A stretch of 64,000 bases of DNA. It comes from Rummeliibacillus pycnus_A. GTDB taxonomy: Bacteria > Bacillota > Bacilli > Bacillales_A > Planococcaceae. The notes under the pieces are model-generated. The model made no database searches. It saw only the letters and a list, made by a program, of their open reading frames with translations, and was not told the origin of the DNA. Position 1 is the first letter of the stretch. Every line of letters begins with the position of its first letter. Both the position numbers and the translations under genes were made by a program. Location of the stretch: NCBI RefSeq assembly GCF_044359855.1, contig NZ_CP132291.1:868001-932000 (forward strand), in the 5' to 3' direction. This document shows, in pieces, positions 8,076 through 15,520 of the stretch.

Positions 8076-8840
8076 ATGAAAACGGATCCTAAATTTGTGT
8101 CCTTTATTGAAAACTTAAGTGTAAATGCTTGGCCACCCCATGTTCAACAGTTAGTTGGGGAATGGAAAGTTACGGCAACCTTTGGTGTTAAAAAAAGGGC
8201 AAATAGTGTACATGCAATTGGCTCAATACCTCAAAATAAAAATTGGCTTCAAAAAATAGAACAATTTTACAAAGAAAAATCAATAACTCCATGTTTCTAC
8301 ATAAGTGAAATTTCTCCCATGAAATTAGATGGTTTATTAGAAGCGAAAGGATATAAGAAAATAGATGAGTTTTTAGTCATGACTGCACCTTGTTCTGATA
8401 TATTAAAAAGAATAGATAAGGAAAATCGATTTACATTTAATTTTTCCTCTGAAATAGTCGATAAATGGATTTATGACTTTATTTGTTTAGAAGGATTTCC
8501 AACAGAACGATATCAAGCTTACTCCTGCATCTTTTCAGCTATTAAACCGAAGAAAAATTTTGTATCTATCTATGAAGATGAAAAAATAGTCGGTGTTGGT
8601 TCAATAGTGGTAGAACAAGGTTGGGGCTGCATTAGTAATATTGTTGTTAATCAAAACCATCGGCGTAAGGGTATAGCGGTTCAACTTATAAGGTACCTTA
8701 CCGAATGGGCTTATGAAAATAAAGCATTTAATGTCTACCTACAGGTTTTAAAAGAAAATAAACCCGCTATAGGCTTTTACACTAAGCTTGGTTTTATCTC
8801 TATCTTTAAGAATCATTATCGTATGTTAAGTAACGAATAA
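8076..8840 (+). CDS. GNAT family N-acetyltransferase, possible self-resistance enzyme
   Basis: A 254-residue protein with a poorly recognisable N-terminal half (about 1-120, WPPHVQQLVGEW...KRANSVHA) and a C-terminal GNAT domain. The acetyl-CoA pyrophosphate loop is NQNHRRKGIAVQLIRYL (about 192-208), followed by NKPAIGFYTKLGF, the usual end of the fold. ATG 8076 follows AGAAGGTGAA. It is co-directional with and 42 bp from the exporter and is followed by a strong terminator. Acetyltransferases that inactivate the product are common beside antimetabolite clusters (for example phosphinothricin or tabtoxin resistance). That role is inferred here. Confidence 0.75.
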   Translation: MKTDPKFVSFIENLSVNAWPPHVQQLVGEWKVTATFGVKKRANSVHAIGSIPQNKNWLQKIEQFYKEKSITPCFYISEISPMKLDGLLEAKGYKKIDEFLVMTAPCSDILKRIDKENRFTFNFSSEIVDKWIYDFICLEGFPTERYQAYSCIFSAIKPKKNFVSIYEDEKIVGVGSIVVEQGWGCISNIVVNQNHRRKGIAVQLIRYLTEWAYENKAFNVYLQVLKENKPAIGFYTKLGFISIFKNHYRMLSNE

Positions 8841-8886
8841 ATGTAAACACTTTAAGAATTGTATTAAACTTTAATAGAAAATATCG

Positions 8887-8913
8887 AAAAAGACTGCAAT
8901 AGCAGTCTTTTGG
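8887..8913 (+). terminator. Intrinsic terminator after the exporter/GNAT unit
   Basis: Perfect hairpin AAAAGACTGC-AATA-GCAGTCTTTT followed by TGGTTTT, about 47 bp after the acetyltransferase stop. It closes the plus-strand unit. Confidence 0.8.
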
Positions 8914-9010
8914 TTTTATAAGTCATTAATTATATATAAGTGTTCCTCGTTTTAGCTGTTTAGGAACCAGAAGGAAATCGAGATTTTCCTTTAAAATGGT
9001 TGAAAAATAG

Positions 9011-9646
9011 TTAACCCATAAGAATATACAAGCTTTTAACCGCCTTATATCCAAAACTTATACCAAATCCTATTAAAACAAGGCCAGCAATAACCGATAA
9101 CCATTTTAAAAATCCCTGATTAGAAATTTTCCTACCTAAGTTAGATAATGTTGCAACAGTTAAATCCCATACAGCAATTCCAATAAAAATGGCGCTACTA
9201 TAAAGTAAAGCTTGTCCTGTACCAATGCTGTTTAAAGTTGTTGTAAGAACTGATCCATAAATACCAATCCAAAAAATAATATTTAACGGGTTGGATATAG
9301 CAATTAAAAATCCAGATAAATATGATTTAGAATTAGTCGCTTTTTGAACTTCATTCGAAATCTTTACTTCCTTAAAAGCATCTCTTATGCTTTCATATCC
9401 TAAGTAGACTAATATTAGAAAACCAAAAATCCACATAATTAATTGAGCTATTGGTGTAGTCAAATAAGTAGATACCCCAAAATAGATGAGAAACATTAAA
9501 ACTACGTCGGCTGACATTCCACCTAAGCCAACTAACCAAGAATTCAAAAATCCATTTTTGATTCCTCTCTTTATCATTTCTATATTAATCGGCCCTACTG
9601 GAATAGAAAGTGAGAGGCCCAAAACGATATAGCTTAAAACAGTCAT
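9011..9646 (-). CDS. ycgF: LysE/RhtB family amino-acid exporter (YcgF-like)
   Basis: A 211-residue membrane protein with about six transmembrane segments. The LysE-family opening LGLSLSIPVGPINIEMIKRG (about 10-29) and the late ISNPLNIIFWIG are both diagnostic. Such proteins export amino acids or small polar metabolites by proton antiport. It overlaps the upstream ycgG-like gene by 4 nt (ATGA), an arrangement I recall from Bacillus subtilis ycgF-ycgG. The symbol rests on family and this pairing. The substrate is unknown. Confidence 0.8.
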   Translation of the reverse strand: MTVLSYIVLGLSLSIPVGPINIEMIKRGIKNGFLNSWLVGLGGMSADVVLMFLIYFGVSTYLTTPIAQLIMWIFGFLILVYLGYESIRDAFKEVKISNEVQKATNSKSYLSGFLIAISNPLNIIFWIGIYGSVLTTTLNSIGTGQALLYSSAIFIGIAVWDLTVATLSNLGRKISNQGFLKWLSVIAGLVLIGFGISFGYKAVKSLYILMG

Positions 9647-10401
9647 GATTTAACCAAACTCCCTGTAATTGGACATCTTACTACGCTTTCTTCATTTGTT
9701 TCGGGTAGCAAGTATTGTTTCCATTCTCTGTTAGTTAGGTCTCCATAATCCCTAATATCAGGATGAGAATCAATATTATCATAATTTTTCAATCGCTCTC
9801 TTATCACTTTTCTTATTTGTTGTCCCTTTTTTGTGTCTGCGGTAATATCATCAAGTGTCCCGCGCGGCTGCATTGTAATTTCCAATCCATGAGCCGTAAA
9901 TCTACTTTTTCTATCCGAATAAAAAGGAGCACGACAAACTAGAAAAATAGGTTCCCCTCCAAAGCAAAATTCCCATTCTGGATGATTTTGATCCTCAGGT
10001 ACATTACTAGGCCATGGTTCCGGATCATTTTCGTTTAAGAATTTAACGACATTCCAAAATTGCTTTTTATATTCCTCGGCTACAATTTCATTTTCCGAAG
10101 GTTTAAAAAAGATTACTAATGTTGTACGTTTTGCTATAGATTCATAGCTTTTAATATATTCATAAACCCCGTCTCTAATATTTAATAGCTCACCTTGTTC
10201 ATAAGCTGAATCGGCAAATATATAACGTATTTGCCCCCTTTTTTCTGCATCTACCGCAAAGTAGCAAGGATATGGGGCCGAATCATCTAACAATGAATTT
10301 CGAAAATCAAGATATGTAGAAATCATCCATTCTTTTAGAATGCCTTTTTCAATACTTTCGTTTATATCATTTTGGTCCAAAAGCGAACTTATTTTAATCA
10401 T
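9643..10401 (-). CDS. ycgG: YqcI/YcgG family protein
   Basis: A 252-residue soluble protein of the YqcI/YcgG family, whose biochemical role is not established. Visible hallmarks are CYFAVDAEKRGQIRYIF near the N-terminus, the central DPEPWPSNVPEDQNHPEWEFCFGGEP with a conserved cysteine, and MQPRGTLDDITADTKKGQQIRK. It starts at ATG 10401 after GGAGGGG and ends with a 4-nt overlap into the LysE exporter gene, so the two are co-transcribed. The coupling suggests it acts on, or senses, the exported compound (inference). Confidence 0.8.
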   Translation of the reverse strand: MIKISSLLDQNDINESIEKGILKEWMISTYLDFRNSLLDDSAPYPCYFAVDAEKRGQIRYIFADSAYEQGELLNIRDGVYEYIKSYESIAKRTTLVIFFKPSENEIVAEEYKKQFWNVVKFLNENDPEPWPSNVPEDQNHPEWEFCFGGEPIFLVCRAPFYSDRKSRFTAHGLEITMQPRGTLDDITADTKKGQQIRKVIRERLKNYDNIDSHPDIRDYGDLTNREWKQYLLPETNEESVVRCPITGSLVKS

Positions 10402-10954
10402 TAATTTCCCCTCCAGTGTGATTTAATTCCCATACAGTTATATAATTGATATTTCCTTCAGATACTATCGCTTCATACAAAACCTTGGATAAAATATTTT
10501 GTAATAGATTAAACTACCAGCTACAGAAAAGTATATTACCCTAACTAAGTTTTTCAATATCACCCCATTAATATTTGTTGTTTAGTATTATTTACTGAAT
10601 TCCAGGAGGTTTCGTCTCGATGCTTAAAAGTAAATTTTAGGACTAAGGACGTTTTCTTAAATGATTTATAAGTCCCTAGTTCTAAATAAAGTAAACGAAG
10701 AATTCTCCTAAACAATTTCAATTTTATCAATAATTCCCTGTATCGAATGTTTTTTTTCATTAAAGTACTGTTTCTATTCCTGAACGTTATTTTGCTATAT
10801 AAAATTCTGTAAAAATTTTAATGTAGCGATACTTCCTCCATTCCTTCTCTTCATGTGTTCGTTCTCCCAAATAAAATAAAGCATAAAGTTTCCAAATGGA
10901 GATTTTATGCTTTACGTCACATTTATATGAGTTAGTTTCTCTCCTTAAGTTACA
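10402..10954. other. Gene-poor gap
   Basis: AT-rich, with short ORFs that lack ribosome binding sites and family signatures. It holds the likely promoter of the YcgG-YcgF pair near 10420-10500. I see no gene. Confidence 0.5.
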
Positions 10955-10986
10955 TGGAGACGGTGGGACTCTGACACGCGTCCGGA
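10955..10986 (-). other. Degenerate tmRNA/tRNA 3'-end-like sequence (attachment-site relic)
   Basis: Read on the minus strand this stretch is TCCGGACGCGTGTCAGAGTC followed by CCACCGTCTCCA. This resembles the 3' end of bacterial tmRNA (GGACGCGGGTTCGA-type T-arm, then CCGTCTCCA) but has several T-loop mismatches. No tmRNA body lies upstream. Such 3' ends are integrase targets, so this may be a scar left by an integrated element. It also explains an ORF peptide VRVPPSP here, a common artefact of such RNA ends. Confidence 0.5.
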
Positions 10987-11179
10987 TCTTTAATATCACC
11001 GATTTGTGTTTTGTGTATCAAATTCAACTCGGGTGAACTATGCCATTTTGTGGAGTTACTTTCTTTCCCTATTGCTCACACATGCCATGAAAATATTAAC
11101 TGCTTTTAATTTCTGAAATAAAATTTATTATATTTAAAAGGATTATTTATTAAGGATTAAAAAGCAGGAGTTTTGCCTA

Positions 11180-11404
11180 TTATGAACTTATATGAATGAT
11201 TTTACCTACATGACACCAATGACATGTTGAATATCCAATGCTCACAAGAACAGGTTTGTCTTCTTGCTTTGCAATTTTGAAAGCTTCTTCACCCCATGGG
11301 TACCAATTGACTGGGTTATATGCGTGTTGTAATAGATATGGTGAAGTTTCGTGAATGAGTTTATTGGGCTCACTTTTATTAGTCAATGAATCACCCTCTT
11401 TCAT
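11180..11404 (-). pseudogene. Thioredoxin-domain protein YyaL (DUF255), N-terminal fragment
   Basis: The first roughly 65 residues of the YyaL/SSP411 family are intact: NKLIHETSPYLLQHAYNPVNW, then WGEEAF and the STCHWCHV motif. The reading frame then ends after a few unrelated codons (GKIIHISS). Full-length relatives have nearly 700 residues, so about 90 percent is missing. A ribosome site (AGAGGGTG) before TTG 11386 is preserved. The 3' break point lies near 11195. Not expected to be functional. Confidence 0.85.
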
Positions 11405-11780
11405 CTTTTTTCTACCTATTTATTTTAACCATATTCAATTTTATTTATATATTTTATTACTTAATAAGATACACAAAAAGGTTCAAGTAGAATTATTTAT
11501 CTGAAAATTAGAACTTTATTAAAGGTACTTAGAATATAGAAAATCTGCTGTTATCATTTTTGAAAATATTCAGAGGTGATAAAAAAATGGACGATCCAAA
11601 TAAAAAAACAGAATCTGTTATGCGTAAAAAAAACACCCTCAACAAATCTTGAATTATTAGATTATAAGATTTAAAGGAGTACATTATTTTGTGTACTTTT
11701 AAAAACAGATGGTTAATGGTTTTTTAGAAAAGTAATCTAGGTAACTCGATTATTTAAAGGAAGAATTATGACGAAAACGC
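11405..11780. other. Gap with one very short ORF
   Basis: A plus-strand ORF of 21 codons (11587-11652, MDDPNKKTESVMRKK...) follows an AGAGGTG site and may be a gene remnant or a tiny peptide. I do not recognise it. The rest is AT-rich without signals. Confidence 0.3.
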
Positions 11781-11826
11781 AAAATGCGGAAAGAAAAACA
11801 AGCTGTTTTTCTTTCCGCATTTTATT
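11781..11826 (-). terminator. Long hairpin terminator after the COG4705-like gene
   Basis: AAAATGCGGAAAGAAAAAC and its complement form an 18-19 bp stem with a short AGCT loop, flanked by A and T runs. It lies 37 bp beyond the stop of the membrane-protein gene and could work in both directions. Confidence 0.75.
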
Positions 11827-11862
11827 TTTAGGGACTAATTAGATAGCCCCTTTGTAGCATCG

Positions 11863-12660
11863 TTATGCCACATTATCCTCATCTTCCATGCTTTTCGCAG
11901 GTGAGCCTCCCTGAAAGATGACAAGGAGAATAATAAAGATTGTTAAAACAAGGGTAACCCAACCTTTGCCTAGCCCCAGACCTCCATAGCTATGAGCCGC
12001 CCCTAACCAATCCGAGAACGAGGCACCTACTGGACGCGTCATGATATAAGCGAACCAAAAAGCAAAAGTTTCATTTAGACCAAATAATTTGTAACCCAAA
12101 GCTGGGATAGCAAGCAAGACGGTAAATAATACGCCTGAAGAGAAGTAACCCAAGTGCATGCTTGTCGCGGTCATATCTCCTGCGGCGGTACCAAGTGCGA
12201 ATGTTACCAACACGGTGAGCCAGTAAAAGATCTCACGGCGACGGGTGAAGATGCTGTGTACGGACAGAGTTTTCTCTTTTGAATACCAAGTTATGAGGAC
12301 AACAGCAAGTGCCACCATTAAGAAAATGGTTGAAACGATGTAGGGAATGCCTAGTCCGACACGAACGACATCTGCAGCCATTGTGCCAAATATGCTGACC
12401 ATAACGACAACTAGCCAGTAAATCTTTGGTATATATCGGCGTACTTTGAACTGCAAGATCATGGCGGTTATAAAAATAAGAAGACTTAAAGGTACCGAAA
12501 TAAATGGATTTAGATTCTCGAATAAATAATCGGAAGCCACTTCACCCATTCCAGTAGTCAGTAGCTTAGTAATCCAAAAGTAGAATGTAATTTCCGGAAC
12601 CTTAGCAAAAATTTCTTTTGTTTGATTCATGTTGACTGATAAAGATTTGTTTATATGCAC
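11863..12660 (-). CDS. COG4705-like multispanning membrane protein with repeated GD motifs
   Basis: About 265 residues, eight hydrophobic segments, resembling the uncharacterised COG4705 membrane family. A short motif recurs about four times: TGMGEVASDYL, FGTMAADVVRVGLG, LGTAAGDMTATSMHLGY and RPVGASFSDWLG, each at the start of a helix pair, suggesting internal duplication and a shared polar site in the membrane. I start it at GTG 12660, six bases after TTTGGAGG. Upstream ATGs have no such site. The function is unknown, and a transport or metal-related role is only a guess from the conserved acidic residues. It is single-gene, with a strong terminator. Confidence 0.6.
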   Translation of the reverse strand: MHINKSLSVNMNQTKEIFAKVPEITFYFWITKLLTTGMGEVASDYLFENLNPFISVPLSLLIFITAMILQFKVRRYIPKIYWLVVVMVSIFGTMAADVVRVGLGIPYIVSTIFLMVALAVVLITWYSKEKTLSVHSIFTRRREIFYWLTVLVTFALGTAAGDMTATSMHLGYFSSGVLFTVLLAIPALGYKLFGLNETFAFWFAYIMTRPVGASFSDWLGAAHSYGGLGLGKGWVTLVLTIFIILLVIFQGGSPAKSMEDEDNVA

Positions 12661-13640
12661 GATTTGCCTCCAAATAACCATTAATGACAAAAGCTTAATC
12701 CAACTGCAAATTCTCCCCTATTGATAATAGCCAAACATTCCTTCAGCTAATACTATCATCTAAATTCTATTTACTTAATTTACACAAACTTTGCGGAAGA
12801 ATTTCCTTACACGTATTGAGAAGGAATCCGTGATGGTGTGGCTAAAAGTCATCAAAAAAAAGAACGATATACATGTGAAATGGTTTCATTCGCAACGGTG
12901 AAATACAGGACGAATAAGGATTTGTGAAGTAGAAATCTGTCTTTTCCTTTTTCAGCCATGATCTTTTCTACTATCTAAACGAAGCTTTTGTTTTGATAGT
13001 AAGATGTTTATTTTTCTAAAGGATATTTACTTTTTTTGTAAATAGCCTTTTTCTTTAGTTTCTAATCTACACAGCTCCTATTTCGACTTTTAGTAACCAC
13101 CACCCTTATACACTATTTTTATCGCACCCCTTCAATATTTTTAAGTTATGACTATTCCTAATACATTTTATTATTGAGAAATACCCATTTTCAAATGGAC
13201 TGCAAAAAGGAAAAAAACAATCAAACTATAAATAGTTGATTGCTTTAGAAGTTACTAATTTAATTGGTACTCAATTTTTACGTTTTTCTATATACTTTTT
13301 TTATCTAACTCCGATTTTCTATGCACCCTAATTTCTAAAATCCCATGGTTCTCCATAACAATATCCGTTTTGAATAGAATTAAAACGTTTGTATCATCCT
13401 CCGTTATTTCCTTCCAGCCTCTTGAATAGATTTGCATTCTTTTAAAAATTGACCGTTACGATAAATCTTTATCCAAACCATATGTATTCCTTCTTTCAGG
13501 TAAACTACTTTCGCTTCTGCTTAGTAAGTTAAATCCTTCTTATACTAATCTTCCGTTAGTGAAAAAGCATCACTTTTGATGAACATTATCCACGTCGCAC
13601 AATACTTCAATAACTCCACATATATAACTATTTATTAAAA
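12661..13640. other. Long gap with gene relics and hairpins
   Basis: Nearly 1 kb without an intact gene. It contains a plus-strand relic around 12805-12870 (…EGIRDGVAKSHQKK…, interrupted by stops), a hairpin at 13016-13053 (AGGATATTTAC/GTAAATAGCCT), a near-perfect palindrome at 13212-13236 (CAATCAAACTATAAATAG...) and a minus-strand coding relic described separately. It looks like decayed DNA. Confidence 0.5.
13288..13437 (-). pseudogene. Unidentified short coding relic
   Basis: A 49-codon frame (MQIYSRGWKEITEDDTNV...) with a protein-like composition and an upstream piece in another frame (MVWIKIYRNGQFLKECKSIQ, about 13410-13482). It looks like a frameshifted gene fragment. The palindrome at 13212-13236 could be its old terminator. 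I do not recognise the family. Confidence 0.35.
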
Positions 13641-13690
13641 TAGTGACTGCCCCCGATGTTAGCGTTTTAAAGCATCGAGGACAGTCACTA
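13641..13690 (-). terminator. Terminator of the TerC-family gene
   Basis: Long hairpin: TAGTGACTGCCCCCGATG pairs with CATCGAGGACAGTCACTA across a 14-nt loop, followed on the minus strand by a T-rich tail. It lies 17 bp past the TerC-family stop. Confidence 0.8.
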
Positions 13691-13707
13691 AAATATGTAC
13701 TGTTTTT

Positions 13708-14388
13708 TTACATTCTGTTGCTGATTTTATTGGTTAAGCTTCCAGCAAGTAACACACCTCCCACTATCAAAATAACTAGTCCCCAATATAGAAAAAGATT
13801 GAGAAAGTACTCTTTTAAAAGTGGTTCCTTTACGATCATCTTGACCGCAGTCCATGCAATTACACCACCTCCAATGTAGAGAAAAATAACGATGTGATCA
13901 ACAAATGCAATAAATAATCTACTTCCCCAAATCACAATAGGAATGCTAAACATTAGTCCTAAACATACCAATAAAAAACTTTCGTGCGAGGCACCTGCTA
14001 CAGCTAATACATTGTCTATACTTAAAACCATATCTGCTATGATAATGGAACGAATTACTGCCCCTAAAGTAGTCTTTGACACTATATTCTCTTCTTGCTC
14101 TTCTTTTAATGTTAGAAGTTTATAGGCAATCCAAATTAGTAGTAATCCTCCAACTAACAGAAGTCCAGGGATTTTAAGTAACCATACCGCTATAAAAGTA
14201 GCAAAACTACGAAACGTTACAGCCCCAATTGTCCCCCAGAAAATCGCTTTTTTTTGTTGTTTTTTTGGTAATGTCCTTGCAATTAGGCCAATTACGATGG
14301 CGTTATCACCAGCCATAACTAAATCAATGATGAGAATAGATACTAGAGCTGTAAAAAATTCAACTGAATAATATTCCAATCGTTTCAC
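13708..14388 (-). CDS. TerC family membrane protein (YjbE/YkoY-like)
   Basis: A 226-residue integral membrane protein with about seven transmembrane segments. Both TerC signatures are present: DLVMAGDNAIVIGL near residue 22-35 and DMVLSIDNVLAVAG near 116-129, whose paired aspartate-asparagine residues are thought to bind metal. Bacterial relatives such as YceF/YkoY export manganese and metallate exoenzymes. The length matches YjbE more than the longer YkoY. ATG 14388 has a GAGGTG site. I looked for a yybP-ykoY manganese riboswitch upstream and did not find a convincing one. Confidence 0.82.
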   Translation of the reverse strand: MKRLEYYSVEFFTALVSILIIDLVMAGDNAIVIGLIARTLPKKQQKKAIFWGTIGAVTFRSFATFIAVWLLKIPGLLLVGGLLLIWIAYKLLTLKEEQEENIVSKTTLGAVIRSIIIADMVLSIDNVLAVAGASHESFLLVCLGLMFSIPIVIWGSRLFIAFVDHIVIFLYIGGGVIAWTAVKMIVKEPLLKEYFLNLFLYWGLVILIVGGVLLAGSLTNKISNRM

Positions 14389-14718
14389 CTCAGCTTATCC
14401 TTATCTTATATTCATATGCCTTTATTCCAAGCTATAACACTATTACTTTTTTGGATTTAGTTATTCCATTCATTAACAGTATTGAGGAAATTTCAACACA
14501 AAAAATGAGCCAAAAAACTACACTTTTAAACAAAAAAAGCAGATAAAGAAGTTGAAGTGTTTCATTTTTCTCAACAAAAAATAGAGAAAGCTACCTCAAG
14601 GTAGCAACTCATATTGAGTGGGGATAAGCAGGAGTAAGCTGTTCCATTTTAGGGTGCTTCTCAAAAAAATTATATATAAATGGAATTCGTTTTGACATAG
14701 CTTTTGGTTTATAGAAAG
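14389..14718. other. Gap with hairpin
   Basis: 330 bp without a gene. It includes the short stem GCTACC-TCAA-GGTAGC at 14590-14605, and probably the TerC-family promoter near 14400-14480. Nothing else recognisable. Confidence 0.4.
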
Positions 14719-14751
14719 ACAAAACTCGCCACAGTAATTGGCGAGTTTTTG
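14719..14751 (-). terminator. Terminator of the DHFR-like gene
   Basis: Stem AAAACTCGCC/GGCGAGTTTT with loop ACAGTAATT, directly abutting the stop codon of the DHFR-like gene and followed by a T-rich run. Confidence 0.85.
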
Positions 14752-15288
14752 TTACTTATTCAGTTTTTTTATATAATGAAGCATAGCAAGTTGACCTAAC
14801 TTTTCAGCTTTGATTAACCTATATTTTTGAGTAATATCATCCCCGTTATAAAGGGAGATTCCCTTCCCCAAAATAATAGGTGCAATAGCTAGTTGGAATT
14901 CATCAATTAAATTTTCTTTAAAAAACTCTCGGGCTAAGTTTCCTCCACCAATTAACCATATATCTTTACCAGGCCTTTGTTTTATATTCTTAATGAAAGT
15001 TTGGACATCTTCATTAATAAATGAAGCATATTCATCTGAACCGCTAACAGATTTAGAAAATACATAGTTTTTATAATCACTATAAGGATAGTCCATTTCA
15101 AATCCACGAATGATTTCATATGTTCCCATTCCCATAACAACAGTATCAATTCTTTCTAGAAGGGAATTGTAACCGGAATCTCCTTCTACTTCCGTGGACT
15201 CCAACCACTCTAATGTACCATCATCATTTGCAATATAGCCATCAATTGAAGTACCAATATACAGAATAACGTTACGCCTTCTTTTCAT
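14752..15288 (-). CDS. Dihydrofolate reductase/RibD-like family protein
   Basis: A 178-residue protein of the DHFR/RibD C-terminal family (YwjB/YyaP type). N-terminal ILYIGTSIDGYIANDDGTLEW carries the family's SlDGyia pattern. MGMGTYEII and IWLIGGGNLAREFFKENLIDE form the NADPH site, and APIILGKGISLY is the usual C-terminal strand. Members are NADPH-dependent reductases of mostly unknown substrate, not the housekeeping DHFR. Start placed at ATG 15288 behind GGAG. The in-frame ATG 12 bases upstream lacks a site. A single gene between two terminators. Confidence 0.8.
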   Translation of the reverse strand: MKRRRNVILYIGTSIDGYIANDDGTLEWLESTEVEGDSGYNSLLERIDTVVMGMGTYEIIRGFEMDYPYSDYKNYVFSKSVSGSDEYASFINEDVQTFIKNIKQRPGKDIWLIGGGNLAREFFKENLIDEFQLAIAPIILGKGISLYNGDDITQKYRLIKAEKLGQLAMLHYIKKLNK

Positions 15289-15380
15289 ATAAATCTCCAT
15301 TTCTTTGTTTCTGAAGATAAATTAAGCATACCTCTACTTCAAAACCTGTCATTGATAAAGGCTACTCTTTTAAAATAACC

Positions 15381-15440
15381 AAAAATAACCTCATTTACTT
15401 ATGATACGGTTCACCGTATTGTAACTAAATGAGGTTTTTA
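15381..15440. terminator. Hairpin between DHFR-like and helicase genes
   Basis: Stem AACCTCATTTA/TAAATGAGGTT with a nested GATACGGTTCACCGTAT hairpin and A/T runs on both sides. It lies downstream of the helicase gene on the minus strand and can serve it as terminator. Confidence 0.7.
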
Positions 15441-15520
15441 GTTTGATATCTCCTAATGTTACTTACAAGAAAAAAGTCCAGTTATGTCTTATTTCCCATC
15501 GTTCTGCAAACACTAACGTT

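Noticed and set aside
10560..10760. 66-codon minus-strand ORF
   Set aside because: Basic, low-complexity composition from AT-rich DNA, no ribosome site, no neighbours.
10787..10999. 70-codon minus-strand ORF beginning ...RTRVRVPPSP
   Set aside because: The VRVPPSP peptide is produced by translating a tRNA/tmRNA 3'-end-like sequence; no ribosome site and no protein family.
14389..14660. yybP-ykoY manganese riboswitch before the TerC-family gene
   Set aside because: The conserved loops of that riboswitch cannot be recognised; only short hairpins are present.
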